Positions 1 to 7,121 of a stretch of DNA of 46,206 bases are shown here, in pieces. Every line of letters begins with the position of its first letter. Positions within the stretch are counted from its first letter, which is position 1. The position numbers and the translations under genes were made by a program. This DNA comes from Hyphomicrobium sp. (lineage in GTDB: Bacteria; Pseudomonadota; Alphaproteobacteria; Rhizobiales; Hyphomicrobiaceae): NCBI GenBank assembly GCA_022841965.1, contig JALHQM010000014.1:10402-56607 (forward strand). Reading direction: 5' to 3'. The notes under the pieces are model-generated. The model did not search any database and was not told where the DNA came from. It saw nothing but the letters and a program-made list of their open reading frames with translations.

Positions 1-92
1 TCTCCATCATACCGGGGAAACGAGGCCTCGCGCCCTGGTGTGCAGACGTCAGCGAGCCGATTTCAGTGCAATAACAAATGAGGAAACGTAAC

Positions 93-392
93 ATGCTGAT
101 CACCGCTAAGTCTGGCTCGGCCATTGCCGCCGCCGCTGCCGCTCTTCTGCTTTCCGGCGCCGTCGCCTCCCCATCGATCGCCGCGTCCGATGCCAAGGGT
201 CACTGCGTTGGTGCCAACAGCTGCAAAGGCACCAGCGCATGCAAGACGGCCAAGAATGAATGTGGTGGCCTCAATGCGTGCAAGGGCCAAGGCTTCCTGC
301 AGTTGACCAAGGCCGAGTGCGATAAAATCGAAGGCGCGAAATTCGAAGAAATGAAGATGGACGACAAGAAGATGGACGATAAGAAGGGCTAA
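93..392 (+). CDS. bufA: BufA-type bufferin precursor (Cys-rich exported metallophore peptide)
   Basis: This is a 99-residue precursor with an Ala-rich signal peptide (about residues 1-31, ending near SIAA) and a small mature region with six Cys. The Cys are spaced 5, 5, 6, 5 and 12 residues apart, within NSCKG/NACKG-type repeats. The tail is highly charged and repeats the element KMDDK. Bufferins are ribosomal peptides whose Cys are modified by an MNIO enzyme and its partner; the exported product binds copper. The next two genes are exactly those partners, which is the strongest support. The repeats look more like the BufA2 type than DUF2282/BufA1, but the subtype is a judgement. I chose ATG 93 because AGGA lies 8 nt upstream; an in-frame ATG at 78 has no clear ribosome site. 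The promoter is probably cut by the window edge. Confidence 0.85.
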   Translation: MLITAKSGSAIAAAAAALLLSGAVASPSIAASDAKGHCVGANSCKGTSACKTAKNECGGLNACKGQGFLQLTKAECDKIEGAKFEEMKMDDKKMDDKKG

Positions 393-497
393 ACCCTGCG
401 AACGGTTCCGGTTGCGCGCTGTGCGGTGCTGGTCTGCCTCTTGCTCCCGCAGTACGGCCGCGCGCATCCGGAACCAACTTTGCGAGAAAAACGACGC

Positions 498-1367
498 ATG
501 ACGACCAAGTCCACCGAGCCGTCCGTTTCGCGTCCGAGGTATCTTGGTTTCGGCCTGGGTCTTCGTCCGCAGCACTATGCCGATATTCTTGACGGCAATC
601 CGGACATAGATTGGTTCGAGGTCATCTCCGAGAACTACATGGTGCCCGGCGGCCAGCCGCTGCGCATGCTGGAACGAATTCGAGCCCGCTATCCCATCGT
701 AATGCACGGCGTTTCGCTATCGATCGCCTCGACATCGCCACTGGATCACGACTATCTCACCGGACTGCGCACGCTCGCCGATCGTTTCGAGCCCGAGTTC
801 GTCTCCGACCATTTGTGTTGGACCGGCGTTCACGGCGTCAACCTTCACGATCTTCTACCTGTCCCCTACACCCGCGAAGCGCTTGATCACGTCTGCGCGC
901 GCGTATCAGCCGTGCAAGACGCCATCGCCCGTCCCCTCGCTCTGGAAAACGTCTCCAGCTATATCGAGTACGCCCACTCGGACATGACCGAATGGGACTT
1001 CCTGGCCGAACTCACGCGCCGCACCGGCTGCTGGCTGGTCCTCGACGTCAACAATGTGTTCGTGTCCGCCTTCAATCATGGTTGGAACGCGCATCGATTT
1101 ATCGACACCATACCGCGCGATCGTGTCGTGCAATTCCACCTCGCCGGCCACGAACATGCGATGACCCACATCATCGATACGCACGATGCGCTCGTGCCGC
1201 CCGAGGTCTGGGATCTTTACGCCTATGCCGTCGACCGCTTCGGCGCCGTCTCGACCATCATCGAGCGCGACGACCACATTCCACCCCTCGCCGATATGGT
1301 GAGCGAACTTTCCATCGCCCGCCGCATCGCAGGTGAACGAATTCCGGCGCTCGCCGAGGTCTCATGA
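498..1367 (+). CDS. bufB: DUF692 / MNIO-family oxidase, bufferin-modifying BufB
   Basis: This 289-residue protein belongs to the DUF692 (MbnB-like) family, multinuclear non-heme iron oxidases with a TIM-barrel fold that modify Cys in ribosomal peptides. Candidate metal ligands lie at the family's usual places: H70 (VMHGVS), D104-H105 (VSDHLCW), E150 (LALENVSSY), D183 (LDVNN), H214/H218 (FHLAGHE), D228-H229 (DTHD) and E256 (IERDDH). The inferred role is oxidation of the Cys of the upstream BufA peptide, probably together with BufC. The reading frame stays open upstream to 426, but family homology begins near GFGLGLRP, so ATG 498 fits better. The stop codon sits immediately before the bufC start, consistent with one operon. 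Confidence 0.9.
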   Translation: MTTKSTEPSVSRPRYLGFGLGLRPQHYADILDGNPDIDWFEVISENYMVPGGQPLRMLERIRARYPIVMHGVSLSIASTSPLDHDYLTGLRTLADRFEPEFVSDHLCWTGVHGVNLHDLLPVPYTREALDHVCARVSAVQDAIARPLALENVSSYIEYAHSDMTEWDFLAELTRRTGCWLVLDVNNVFVSAFNHGWNAHRFIDTIPRDRVVQFHLAGHEHAMTHIIDTHDALVPPEVWDLYAYAVDRFGAVSTIIERDDHIPPLADMVSELSIARRIAGERIPALAEVS

Positions 1368-1368
1368 T

Positions 1369-2208
1369 ATGCGCCGCCGGTCCTCTCCAAGCCTCGCGGC
1401 TCTCCAATCGGATCTGCAAGCCGCAATCCTATCCGGCGATGTAAGATCAGTCGTCCCCCTCGTTCGCGCTGGCGCCCATGCCCCGCGCGACACACTCGTC
1501 GGTGTTTACACCTCAGCCTACGTGCTGCGCCTCATCGGCATCCTGAAAGCCGACTTCCCGCTAACGCACGCCTACATGGGCGACAGCGCCTTTGATCGGG
1601 CAGTTCGATCCTACATCGCAGCCCATCCCTCCCCACACCGCAGCGCCCGCTGGGTCGGCGACCGCTTCGCTCCGCATCTCGCCACCGATCGCGAATTCGC
1701 CGCCGAGCCCCAGTGCGGTGAACTCGCCGCTCTGGAATGGGCGCTGGGCCTCGCCTTCGATGCGCCAGATGCGCCGCACGTGTCGCTCAGCGACATGGCC
1801 GCCGTCCCGCCCGAAGCGTGGGGCGAGATGATCTTTTGCGCGCATCCCTCAGCGGCCATCCATACAGAGGCATGGAACACTTTTCTGATCTGGTCGGCCC
1901 TCAAAGAGAACACCGCGCCGCCGCCCGCCAGCCGTCATGCCGAGCCCGTCTCCTTCCTGATCTGGCGGCGGGACGGCACGCCCACCCTTCGCGGCCTCGC
2001 TCCCGAGGAAGCCATGCTGTGGCAAGAGGCGGCCCGCCCCGTTCCGCTCGCCCGCATGTGTGAATTGGCGGCCAGCTTCGATGATCCCGAAACCGCCGCC
2101 ACCCGCGTCGCCGCCTACGTCCACGGCTGGCTGCATGGGGGCGCGCTCTCCGCTGTATCGCTCCCAAACACCGCGACAGGCTTTTCCCATTCCGCGCCTC
2201 TGCTATAA
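1369..2208 (+). CDS. bufC: DUF2063-type bufferin maturation partner BufC
   Basis: This protein of about 279 residues resembles the DUF2063 family, the usual partner of DUF692 oxidases. The N-terminal half (about residues 5-95) has the family pattern LQSDLQAAIL followed by YTSAYVLRLIGILKADFP. That domain is thought to recognise the precursor peptide and present it to the oxidase. The C-terminal half carries another alpha/beta region ending in an Ala-rich helix. It follows bufB almost directly. ATG 1369 has GAGGT about 8 nt upstream; an in-frame GTG at 1333, inside bufB, is the alternative. The gene ends 20 nt before a tRNA gene with no obvious terminator between. Confidence 0.85.
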   Translation: MRRRSSPSLAALQSDLQAAILSGDVRSVVPLVRAGAHAPRDTLVGVYTSAYVLRLIGILKADFPLTHAYMGDSAFDRAVRSYIAAHPSPHRSARWVGDRFAPHLATDREFAAEPQCGELAALEWALGLAFDAPDAPHVSLSDMAAVPPEAWGEMIFCAHPSAAIHTEAWNTFLIWSALKENTAPPPASRHAEPVSFLIWRRDGTPTLRGLAPEEAMLWQEAARPVPLARMCELAASFDDPETAATRVAAYVHGWLHGGALSAVSLPNTATGFSHSAPLL

Positions 2209-2228
2209 GACGCCTCGACCATGCGTCA

Positions 2229-2305
2229 GGTCCCGTAGCTCAGCCGGATAGAGCGACAGTTTCCTAAACTGTAGGTCGCAGGTTCGAGACCTGCCGGGAT
2301 CGCCA
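2229..2305 (+). tRNA. tRNA-Arg (anticodon CCT)
   Basis: A 77-nt cloverleaf with encoded CCA. The acceptor arms GGTCCCG and CGGGATC pair with one G-T wobble, followed by discriminator G and CCA. The D arm carries GCTC...GAGC. The anticodon stem ACAGT/ACTGT encloses loop TTCCTAA, so the anticodon is CCT and reads AGG. The T arm holds the invariant GGTTCGAGACC. It lies 20 nt after bufC. This is a normal intact gene; no integrase or duplicated 3' end nearby suggests use as an attachment site. Confidence 0.97.
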
Positions 2306-2525
2306 CCGTGCATCGCCACAGGCACCGCCAGCGCCGTGTCCGCGCAGAATGTGCGACCGCCTTCAAATCCCCGTCGTCCAAAAGCAGGTTGGTTAACGGG
2401 GCCCGTCAGTGGGCCGCGCGTGTTAGGCGGGTTTTCAGGCGAGCTGATCAAATCTTGTGCGGCGACCCGTCGCGCCCTTCGGTTGGGCAACCGCCAACCG
2501 TCAGAAAAACCTAATAAATCCTGAC

Positions 2526-2540
2526 TGGCACGTCCCTTGC
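2526..2540 (+). promoter_or_regulatory. Sigma-54 (RpoN) promoter of the ammonium transporter gene
   Basis: TGGCACGTCCCTTGC matches the RpoN -24/-12 consensus TGGCAC-N5-TTGC exactly. It lies 104 nt before the amt start codon. RpoN control through NtrC is the usual arrangement for ammonium transporters, so nitrogen limitation is the inferred signal. No convincing NtrC site was found between the tRNA (2305) and this element. That 220-bp stretch contains no gene I can support and only weak inverted repeats (for example GGCCC...GGGCC near 2400). Confidence 0.85.
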
Positions 2541-2559
2541 CTTAACTGGCACGAGGATT

Positions 2560-2578
2560 ATTTTCCTCTCGGGAAAAT
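2560..2578. promoter_or_regulatory. Dyad ATTTTC-N7-GAAAAT upstream of amt (possible operator, copy 1)
   Basis: A perfect inverted repeat with a 7-bp spacer, including TTTTCCTCTCGGGAAAAT. It starts 20 nt after the sigma-54 -12 element, so it would lie just downstream of the predicted transcription start, in the untranslated leader. The same dyad, with identical spacing and 15 of 18 core bases identical, occurs at 4388-4406 ahead of the APC permease. A shared DNA-binding regulator is inferred; a short RNA hairpin is the alternative reading. Confidence 0.5.
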
Positions 2579-2644
2579 TCTCAGGCCACCTCCCAGCCTT
2601 TCGGGGGGTGACGAGTTGGGGCTTAAACAAGAGAGCGCAGGGAC

Positions 2645-3964
2645 ATGGAGCAACAGATAGCCGACCTAACGGCCAAGCTGGCTGCACTGGAAGCATCGAC
2701 GAAAATGTCGGGGACCATCAACTCCGAAGTCTTCTACTGGTGGTGTATCGCGTTGATGATCGTCATCCACGCCGGATTTCTCGCCTATGAAATGGGCGCA
2801 TCGCGCGCCAAAAACGTGCTCGCCTCGGGCATCAAGAACATCCTCGCCTTCGCCTTCATCGTTCCAACCTTCTTCTTCTTCGGTTGGTGGATCTATCTGG
2901 CATTCCCTGGCGGCATCACAGTCGCCGACGCCGCCGCTGACGGCCTGCCGTGGGCTCAAAAGATGGGCCCCAACCTTGCCGATAACGCCACGGGCATCTT
3001 CTGGGGCGCCTTTGCCCTGTTCGCCGCGACCACCGCGTCGATCATGTCGGGTGCCGTCATCGAGCGCATTCGGATGACGGGTTTCATCATCCTCGCCATC
3101 TTCCTCGGCTCCGTGGTCTGGATCCTCGGCGCGTCGTGGGGCTGGCATCCGTCGGGTTGGCTGACGACCGAATATGGCTTCCATGACGTCGGCGCCGCTG
3201 GTTGCGTGCACTTGATCGCCGGTGCCTTCGCGCTCGGCGTTCTGATCAACCTCGGCCCCCGCATCGGCAAGTTCAATGCGGACGGCACGGCCAACGAAAT
3301 CGGTGGCCACAACATGCCGATGACGGTCATCGGGTTGATGCTGATCATCGTCGGTTTCTTCGGCTTCCTTGGCGGCTGCATCATCTATGTCAACGGCGGC
3401 CAGTGGACGAACATCTACGGTCAGCCCACGACGCTCTCGGCATTCTCCTTCAACACACTGATGGGCTTCTGCGGCGGCCTGATCGGCGCATGGGTCAAGA
3501 CACGTGATCCCTTCTGGATGATGTCGGGTGGCCTCGTCGGCATCATCTCGGCTGCCGCCGGTCTCGACGTCTGGTACCCGCCGCTGGCTTTCGCGATTGG
3601 CTTCTTCGGCGCTTTCATGGCTCCGATCGTTGCCAAGATGGTCGAAAAAGCTGGCATCGACGATGCAGTCGCCGCAGTCGCCGTCCATGGCTGGGGTGGT
3701 CTGTGGGGTGTCATCGCCTGCGGTCTCTTCGCCTCCGGCTATCCCAACATCAACGACATGCCGCCGGTCTCTCTGATGGGTCAGCTCATCGGCGCCAGCG
3801 TGTTCTTGGCACTCGGCTTCGGCTCCGGCTTCTTCCTGTCGCTGGTGCTGAAGATGTTCGGACTTCTCCGCGTGCCGCCGAACTCGGAAATCCTCGGTCT
3901 CGACAAGACCAAGGTTCCGCTCGCGGCATATCCCGAAGGCCTCAGAGCGATGCCTGCTGAGTAA
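2645..3964 (+). CDS. amt: Ammonium transporter (Amt family, divergent)
   Basis: A 439-residue polytopic membrane protein with the Amt/Mep/Rh fold, moving NH4+/NH3 and possibly methylammonium across the inner membrane. The Amt core is recognisable: a Phe-gate region (FWGAFALFAATTASI followed by GAVIERIR), a Trp-containing stretch (ASWGWHPSGW), the Asp and first pore His spaced as in AmtB (D-x7-H in HDVGAAGCVH), and the second pore His (AVAVHGWGG). The usual DFAGG signature is replaced by HDVGAAG, so it is an outlying subfamily. The N-terminus is a short amphipathic coiled-coil-like helix (EQQIADLTAKLAALEA) rather than a cleavable signal. No glnK lies next to it; a 60-residue membrane peptide follows instead. 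The gene has a sigma-54 promoter and leader dyad. Confidence 0.92.
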   Translation: MEQQIADLTAKLAALEASTKMSGTINSEVFYWWCIALMIVIHAGFLAYEMGASRAKNVLASGIKNILAFAFIVPTFFFFGWWIYLAFPGGITVADAAADGLPWAQKMGPNLADNATGIFWGAFALFAATTASIMSGAVIERIRMTGFIILAIFLGSVVWILGASWGWHPSGWLTTEYGFHDVGAAGCVHLIAGAFALGVLINLGPRIGKFNADGTANEIGGHNMPMTVIGLMLIIVGFFGFLGGCIIYVNGGQWTNIYGQPTTLSAFSFNTLMGFCGGLIGAWVKTRDPFWMMSGGLVGIISAAAGLDVWYPPLAFAIGFFGAFMAPIVAKMVEKAGIDDAVAAVAVHGWGGLWGVIACGLFASGYPNINDMPPVSLMGQLIGASVFLALGFGSGFFLSLVLKMFGLLRVPPNSEILGLDKTKVPLAAYPEGLRAMPAE

Positions 3965-4003
3965 TCCCTCAAACTCGGACTCTGATCTGAAAGGTCAAAC
4001 ACC

Positions 4004-4186
4004 ATGAACACATCACCAATCACCAAGTGGGACGGAGCCACCGCCTACTTCACCTACGCTGACAACCCGAACATGATGCTCGCCCTTCTGGCTCTCTCGG
4101 CCGTGATCGTCGTTGGCTCGATCATCTTCGGCGCCTTCCACGAGAAGGAGTGCTACGTGAAGGTCGAAGAGAACGGCAAGCGCTGA
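4004..4186 (+). CDS. Small single-pass membrane protein linked to amt
   Basis: A 60-residue protein with one transmembrane helix (about residues 24-44, MMLALLALSAVIVVGSIIFGAF), an aromatic polar N-terminus and a charged Lys/Glu tail with one Cys. I do not recognise the family. It starts 39 nt after amt with a plausible AAAGG ribosome site, and is closed by a strong hairpin terminator, so it is very probably translated with amt. A small accessory or regulatory subunit of the transporter is a guess based only on position and size. It is unlike GlnK/PII proteins, which are soluble. Confidence 0.75.
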   Translation: MNTSPITKWDGATAYFTYADNPNMMLALLALSAVIVVGSIIFGAFHEKECYVKVEENGKR

Positions 4187-4198
4187 CGCCATCGCGAC

Positions 4199-4241
4199 GG
4201 CGGGCGCTAGGCCGAAACGCTGAGCGCCCGCCTCTCCTTTT
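4199..4241 (+). terminator. Intrinsic terminator after amt and its small partner
   Basis: A perfect 10-bp stem, GGCGGGCGCT pairing with AGCGCCCGCC (4199-4208 with 4223-4232), followed by a pyrimidine run containing TTTT. It begins 12 nt after the 60-residue gene's stop codon. Confidence 0.85.
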
Positions 4242-4313
4242 CAGTGTGGCTCATGCCGCACCGATGTTCCGCACCTGCCGGGGAGAGGCACCCCAGCCGG
4301 CGGGCGCGACAAG

Positions 4314-4353
4314 CGAGGCCTCGGGAGCGGACGCCCGAGGCCTCGACTTTTTT
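4314..4353 (+). terminator. Second strong intrinsic terminator between amt and the permease
   Basis: A perfect 12-bp stem, CGAGGCCTCGGG (4314-4325) pairing with CCCGAGGCCTCG (4334-4345), followed by AC and six T. It lies 73 nt beyond the first terminator. Either it backs up the first one, or it ends a short RNA transcribed from about 4240. The stretch 4242-4313 holds no coding sequence I can support. I tested it by eye against glycine and other riboswitch cores and found no match. Confidence 0.85.
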
Positions 4354-4387
4354 GTGCAGCGCACTGACGGTTGAACTTCCAAAGAAA

Positions 4388-4406
4388 ATTTTCCTCCCAT
4401 GAAAAT
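4388..4406. promoter_or_regulatory. Dyad ATTTTC-N7-GAAAAT upstream of the APC permease (possible operator, copy 2)
   Basis: The same dyad as at 2560-2578, with core TTTTCCTCCCATGAAAAT. It lies 129 nt before the permease start codon. TTGACA follows 4 nt later (4411-4416) and could be a -35 element, although no good -10 is seen 17 nt downstream. No sigma-54 element is visible here, so the dyad rather than the sigma factor is what the two transporter genes share. Confidence 0.5.
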
Positions 4407-4535
4407 ATTTTGACAACGTAGAGTTCCCATGCATCCTTTCGTCGCACGATAGCCGCCCCCGCCATCGGCCGGACGGCTGACGTCACGACAACCAAACAAG
4501 CTCGCGCAACAGCGGGCGGCATGGGGGAAGAGCCA

Positions 4536-6272
4536 ATGACAGCCGTCACAACGGGTGCTCAACCGGGCACCGAGAATACCTTGCTGAGGACCATCGATTG
4601 GCGCGGAGCATTTTGGATCGCCAGCGGTGTTCCCGCCCTTGTCCTGATTTCAATTGGCGGAATGGGCGCCACTGCGGGAAAAGTCGCGTTTCTCGTCTGG
4701 TTCATATCCGTGCTGATGGGTTTTTGTCAGGCATTCAGCTACGCGGAAATTGCGGGCCTGTTTCACAATAAATCGGGCGGGGCTGCAATTTACGGAGCAG
4801 CGGCTTGGTTGCGATACAGCAAATTAATCGCGCCACTTTCAGTATGGTGCAATTGGTTTGCCTGGACACCGGTATTGTCGCTCGGTTGCGCCATTGCAGC
4901 TGGCTATATCCTGAACGCCCTGGCACCCATCCCCACATTCGGTCTCGAATCTGCCGAAGTCCAAGCCTGGCTCAAAGACGCTGCCAACACTGCTGCCATC
5001 GCGGGAAAAACCGCAGAAGAAGCCGCGACCCTGGCGGCCGCCGCTCTCAGCGAAGCAGCAACGCCCTGGATCCGTTCCTTCAAAGTCTTCCAGTTCTCGT
5101 TCCTCGGACTTGCCAACATCGAAGTCGGCGCCACCTTCTTCATCGGCGCCATTCTCATGCTCGTCACTTTTGCCATCCAGCATCGTGGCGTCTTGGGCAC
5201 CGCACGCGTTCAGAAATACATCGGCCTGCTCGTGCTGATCCCCATGACCATCGTGGGCGTGGTGCCGTTCTTCAATGGCGGCGTCAACTACGACAATTTT
5301 TCGCCGATCGTTCCACCGACTGGCGATTGGAGCAACCCCGGCTGGACGTATGTCCTCGGCGCTCTCTTTATCGCTGCTTGGTCGACCTACGCCTTCGAAA
5401 CGGCCGTTTGCTACACGCGGGAATTCAAGAATCCGGCCACCGACACGTTCAAGGCAATCTTCTGGGCGGGCGTAGTCTCGGTCGCCCTCTACACGCTCGT
5501 AGCCGCTTCATTTCAAGGATATCTTGGCATTGAAGGAATGACGGCCCCGTCGATCGTTGACGGCACCGGCGTTGCCACCGCCATGGGCCAGATGGTCGGC
5601 GGCGGCAATGTCTACGTCACGCATCTGCTCGAAATGATGATGATCTTGGCTCTGATGCTTGCCATCATGATGGCCATGGCAGGTTCATCGCGCACGCTCT
5701 ATCAGGGCTCGGTCGATGGCTGGCTTCCCAAGTATCTGAGCCACGTCAACGAACACGGCGCGCCAACCCGCGCCATGTGGACGGATCTGGTCTTCAACCT
5801 TGGTCTTTTGACGTTCGCTGCCTCCGACGCAACCGCCTACTTTTTCATTCTCGCGATCTCCAACGTCGGCTACATCATCTTCATCTTCCTCAATCTGCAG
5901 GCGACCTGGATTCACCGCATCGATAGCCCAAACATTCCCCGTCCCTATCGGGCACCGACACTGCTGATCGGGTTCAACGCGATTCTCGGCTTTGTGAACC
6001 TCGTGTTCATGGGTGCTGGCGCCAAGGTGTGGGGCAATCCGAACGTGCTCTTTTATGGTTTGGGTTTCGCCGCACTGATCATTCCAGTGTTCTTGTTCCG
6101 CCACTACGTCCAAGACAAAGGACAATTCCCGGCTGAAATGCTGACGGAATTGAATCTCAAAGGCCAGGACCTCGGCGAGCGAAAAGCAGGCATGTTGCCG
6201 TACTTGACGCTTGTTCTTGCGGCAATTGTCGTCTTGACCTCGCACTATTACTTCCAGCTTCCGCCCGCGTAG
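4536..6272 (+). CDS. APC-superfamily permease, candidate amine or amino-acid importer
   Basis: A 578-residue, roughly 12-helix inner-membrane permease of the APC superfamily, with the glycine-rich first helix region (ASGVPALVLISIGGMGA) and a conserved middle (FETAVCYTREFKNP). It is longer than typical members because of a periplasmic or cytoplasmic Ala/Glu-rich insertion at about residues 135-175. Substrate cannot be read from sequence. It sits between amt and the trimethylamine/dimethylamine genes, and no TmoXWV-type ABC transporter or BCCT carrier is present, so import of methylated amines is a reasonable inference. ATG 4536 is preferred over 4521 because GGGGGAAGAG lies just upstream of it. 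It is a monocistronic unit closed by its own terminator. Confidence 0.85.
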   Translation: MTAVTTGAQPGTENTLLRTIDWRGAFWIASGVPALVLISIGGMGATAGKVAFLVWFISVLMGFCQAFSYAEIAGLFHNKSGGAAIYGAAAWLRYSKLIAPLSVWCNWFAWTPVLSLGCAIAAGYILNALAPIPTFGLESAEVQAWLKDAANTAAIAGKTAEEAATLAAAALSEAATPWIRSFKVFQFSFLGLANIEVGATFFIGAILMLVTFAIQHRGVLGTARVQKYIGLLVLIPMTIVGVVPFFNGGVNYDNFSPIVPPTGDWSNPGWTYVLGALFIAAWSTYAFETAVCYTREFKNPATDTFKAIFWAGVVSVALYTLVAASFQGYLGIEGMTAPSIVDGTGVATAMGQMVGGGNVYVTHLLEMMMILALMLAIMMAMAGSSRTLYQGSVDGWLPKYLSHVNEHGAPTRAMWTDLVFNLGLLTFAASDATAYFFILAISNVGYIIFIFLNLQATWIHRIDSPNIPRPYRAPTLLIGFNAILGFVNLVFMGAGAKVWGNPNVLFYGLGFAALIIPVFLFRHYVQDKGQFPAEMLTELNLKGQDLGERKAGMLPYLTLVLAAIVVLTSHYYFQLPPA

Positions 6273-6301
6273 AGACAGAGGCGATAAAATCAGACAATCT
6301 A

Positions 6302-6338
6302 AGATGGGCCGTGCAGTGAAATGTGCGGCCCATCTTTT
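6302..6338 (+). terminator. Intrinsic terminator after the APC permease
   Basis: AGATGGGCCG (6302-6311) pairs perfectly with CGGCCCATCT (6326-6335), and the stem runs into TTTT. It separates the permease from the amine-oxidation operon, whose promoter must lie in 6339-6515. I see no confident -35/-10 or sigma-54 match there. Confidence 0.85.
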
Positions 6339-6515
6339 GTTGAGCACCAGCAGAAAAGTGACGTGACGCCGTTGCGTATGAAAATGCCTTTGGTATAGTG
6401 TAGAGAATAAATCTTCACTGGGGAGCAAGAGTGGCGGTGCAACAGGCGGGGGCAATTTTCGGCCACCTGCTAACGTGCATCAAAGTCGAAGTTTGGGACT
6501 AGCTGAGGGAGCTGA

Positions 6516-7121
6516 ATGCTCAGTCCGGGGATCATTAGTCGGCCAGTCTACGAAGGCCTCGAGCCAGATGTCCGCGCCAGACACAACCTCATCATCGCCG
6601 AAGGGGAAGGCGCGTCCGCGATTCTGGACCTCGCAAAGAAAACGCCGCAGGATTTCTTCGCGAAAACAACACTCCTTTACTGTCCCGCCGGCTCCGCCCC
6701 AAAGAACTACGAAAACCAACTCCAAGCGCTGCAGCCCAAGGCGCTTTGGACGTTCCCCACCCCCGCCACCGTCATGTTTCGCCTCAAAGGCGTGCTGCAG
6801 ACAGCGACCATGGGAACCCGTCTCTACGTCACCGGCACCGAACCCTTCATCGGCCTAGCCCTCAAAGAAGCGCTCGAAGCCGGCATCGATCACAAGTCCC
6901 TGATTACGGAACATCGCGGCTCGGCAAAGCGCCGCGTTCAGTGCGTTCACTGCAAGGGGTTCACCGAGGACGTCACAACGAACCCGGCCAAGTGCAGCCA
7001 CTGCGGCCTGACCCTCCTCGTGCGCGACCACTATTCGCGGCGCCTCGCTGCCTTCCAGGGTGTCTGCATCGATGCCGAAGTGCCCGGTGACGCTCCCGCG
7101 CCCGAGGAGATCTTTCCATGA
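6516..7121 (+). CDS. dmmA: Dimethylamine monooxygenase small subunit (DmmA-like)
   Basis: A 201-residue soluble protein whose C-terminal part has a zinc-ribbon pattern: C143-x2-C146 (CVHC) and C160-x2-C163 (CSHC). The N-terminal part has a Rossmann-like region and an MGTRLYVTGTEPFIG stretch. It matches the small subunit encoded with the heme-dependent dimethylamine monooxygenase (oxidative N-demethylase), a four-subunit enzyme releasing formaldehyde from dimethylamine. Naming differs between studies; I use the dmmDABC lettering with moderate confidence. A GAGGGAG ribosome site precedes the ATG. The stop overlaps the next start (ATGA), so it is translationally coupled to dmmB. It is the first gene of the amine operon. 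Confidence 0.8.
   Translation: MLSPGIISRPVYEGLEPDVRARHNLIIAEGEGASAILDLAKKTPQDFFAKTTLLYCPAGSAPKNYENQLQALQPKALWTFPTPATVMFRLKGVLQTATMGTRLYVTGTEPFIGLALKEALEAGIDHKSLITEHRGSAKRRVQCVHCKGFTEDVTTNPAKCSHCGLTLLVRDHYSRRLAAFQGVCIDAEVPGDAPAPEEIFP

Noticed and set aside
2229-2305. tRNA-Arg as an integration site of a mobile element
   Set aside because: No integrase, no repeated tRNA 3' end and no change in gene character on either side.
2397-2450. GGCCC-GTCAGT-GGGCC hairpin after the tRNA as a terminator
   Set aside because: The stem is only 5 bp and the T run is short and about 15 nt away, so it is too weak to call.
2547-2560. Second TGGCAC just downstream of the sigma-54 promoter
   Set aside because: It is not followed by TTGC or a GC pair at the required spacing, so only 2526-2540 is a full -24/-12 element.
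4255-4345. Glycine-riboswitch-like GGGGAGAGGC between the two terminators
   Set aside because: The rest of the aptamer core and the second conserved block are missing. The resemblance is limited to one short purine-rich run.
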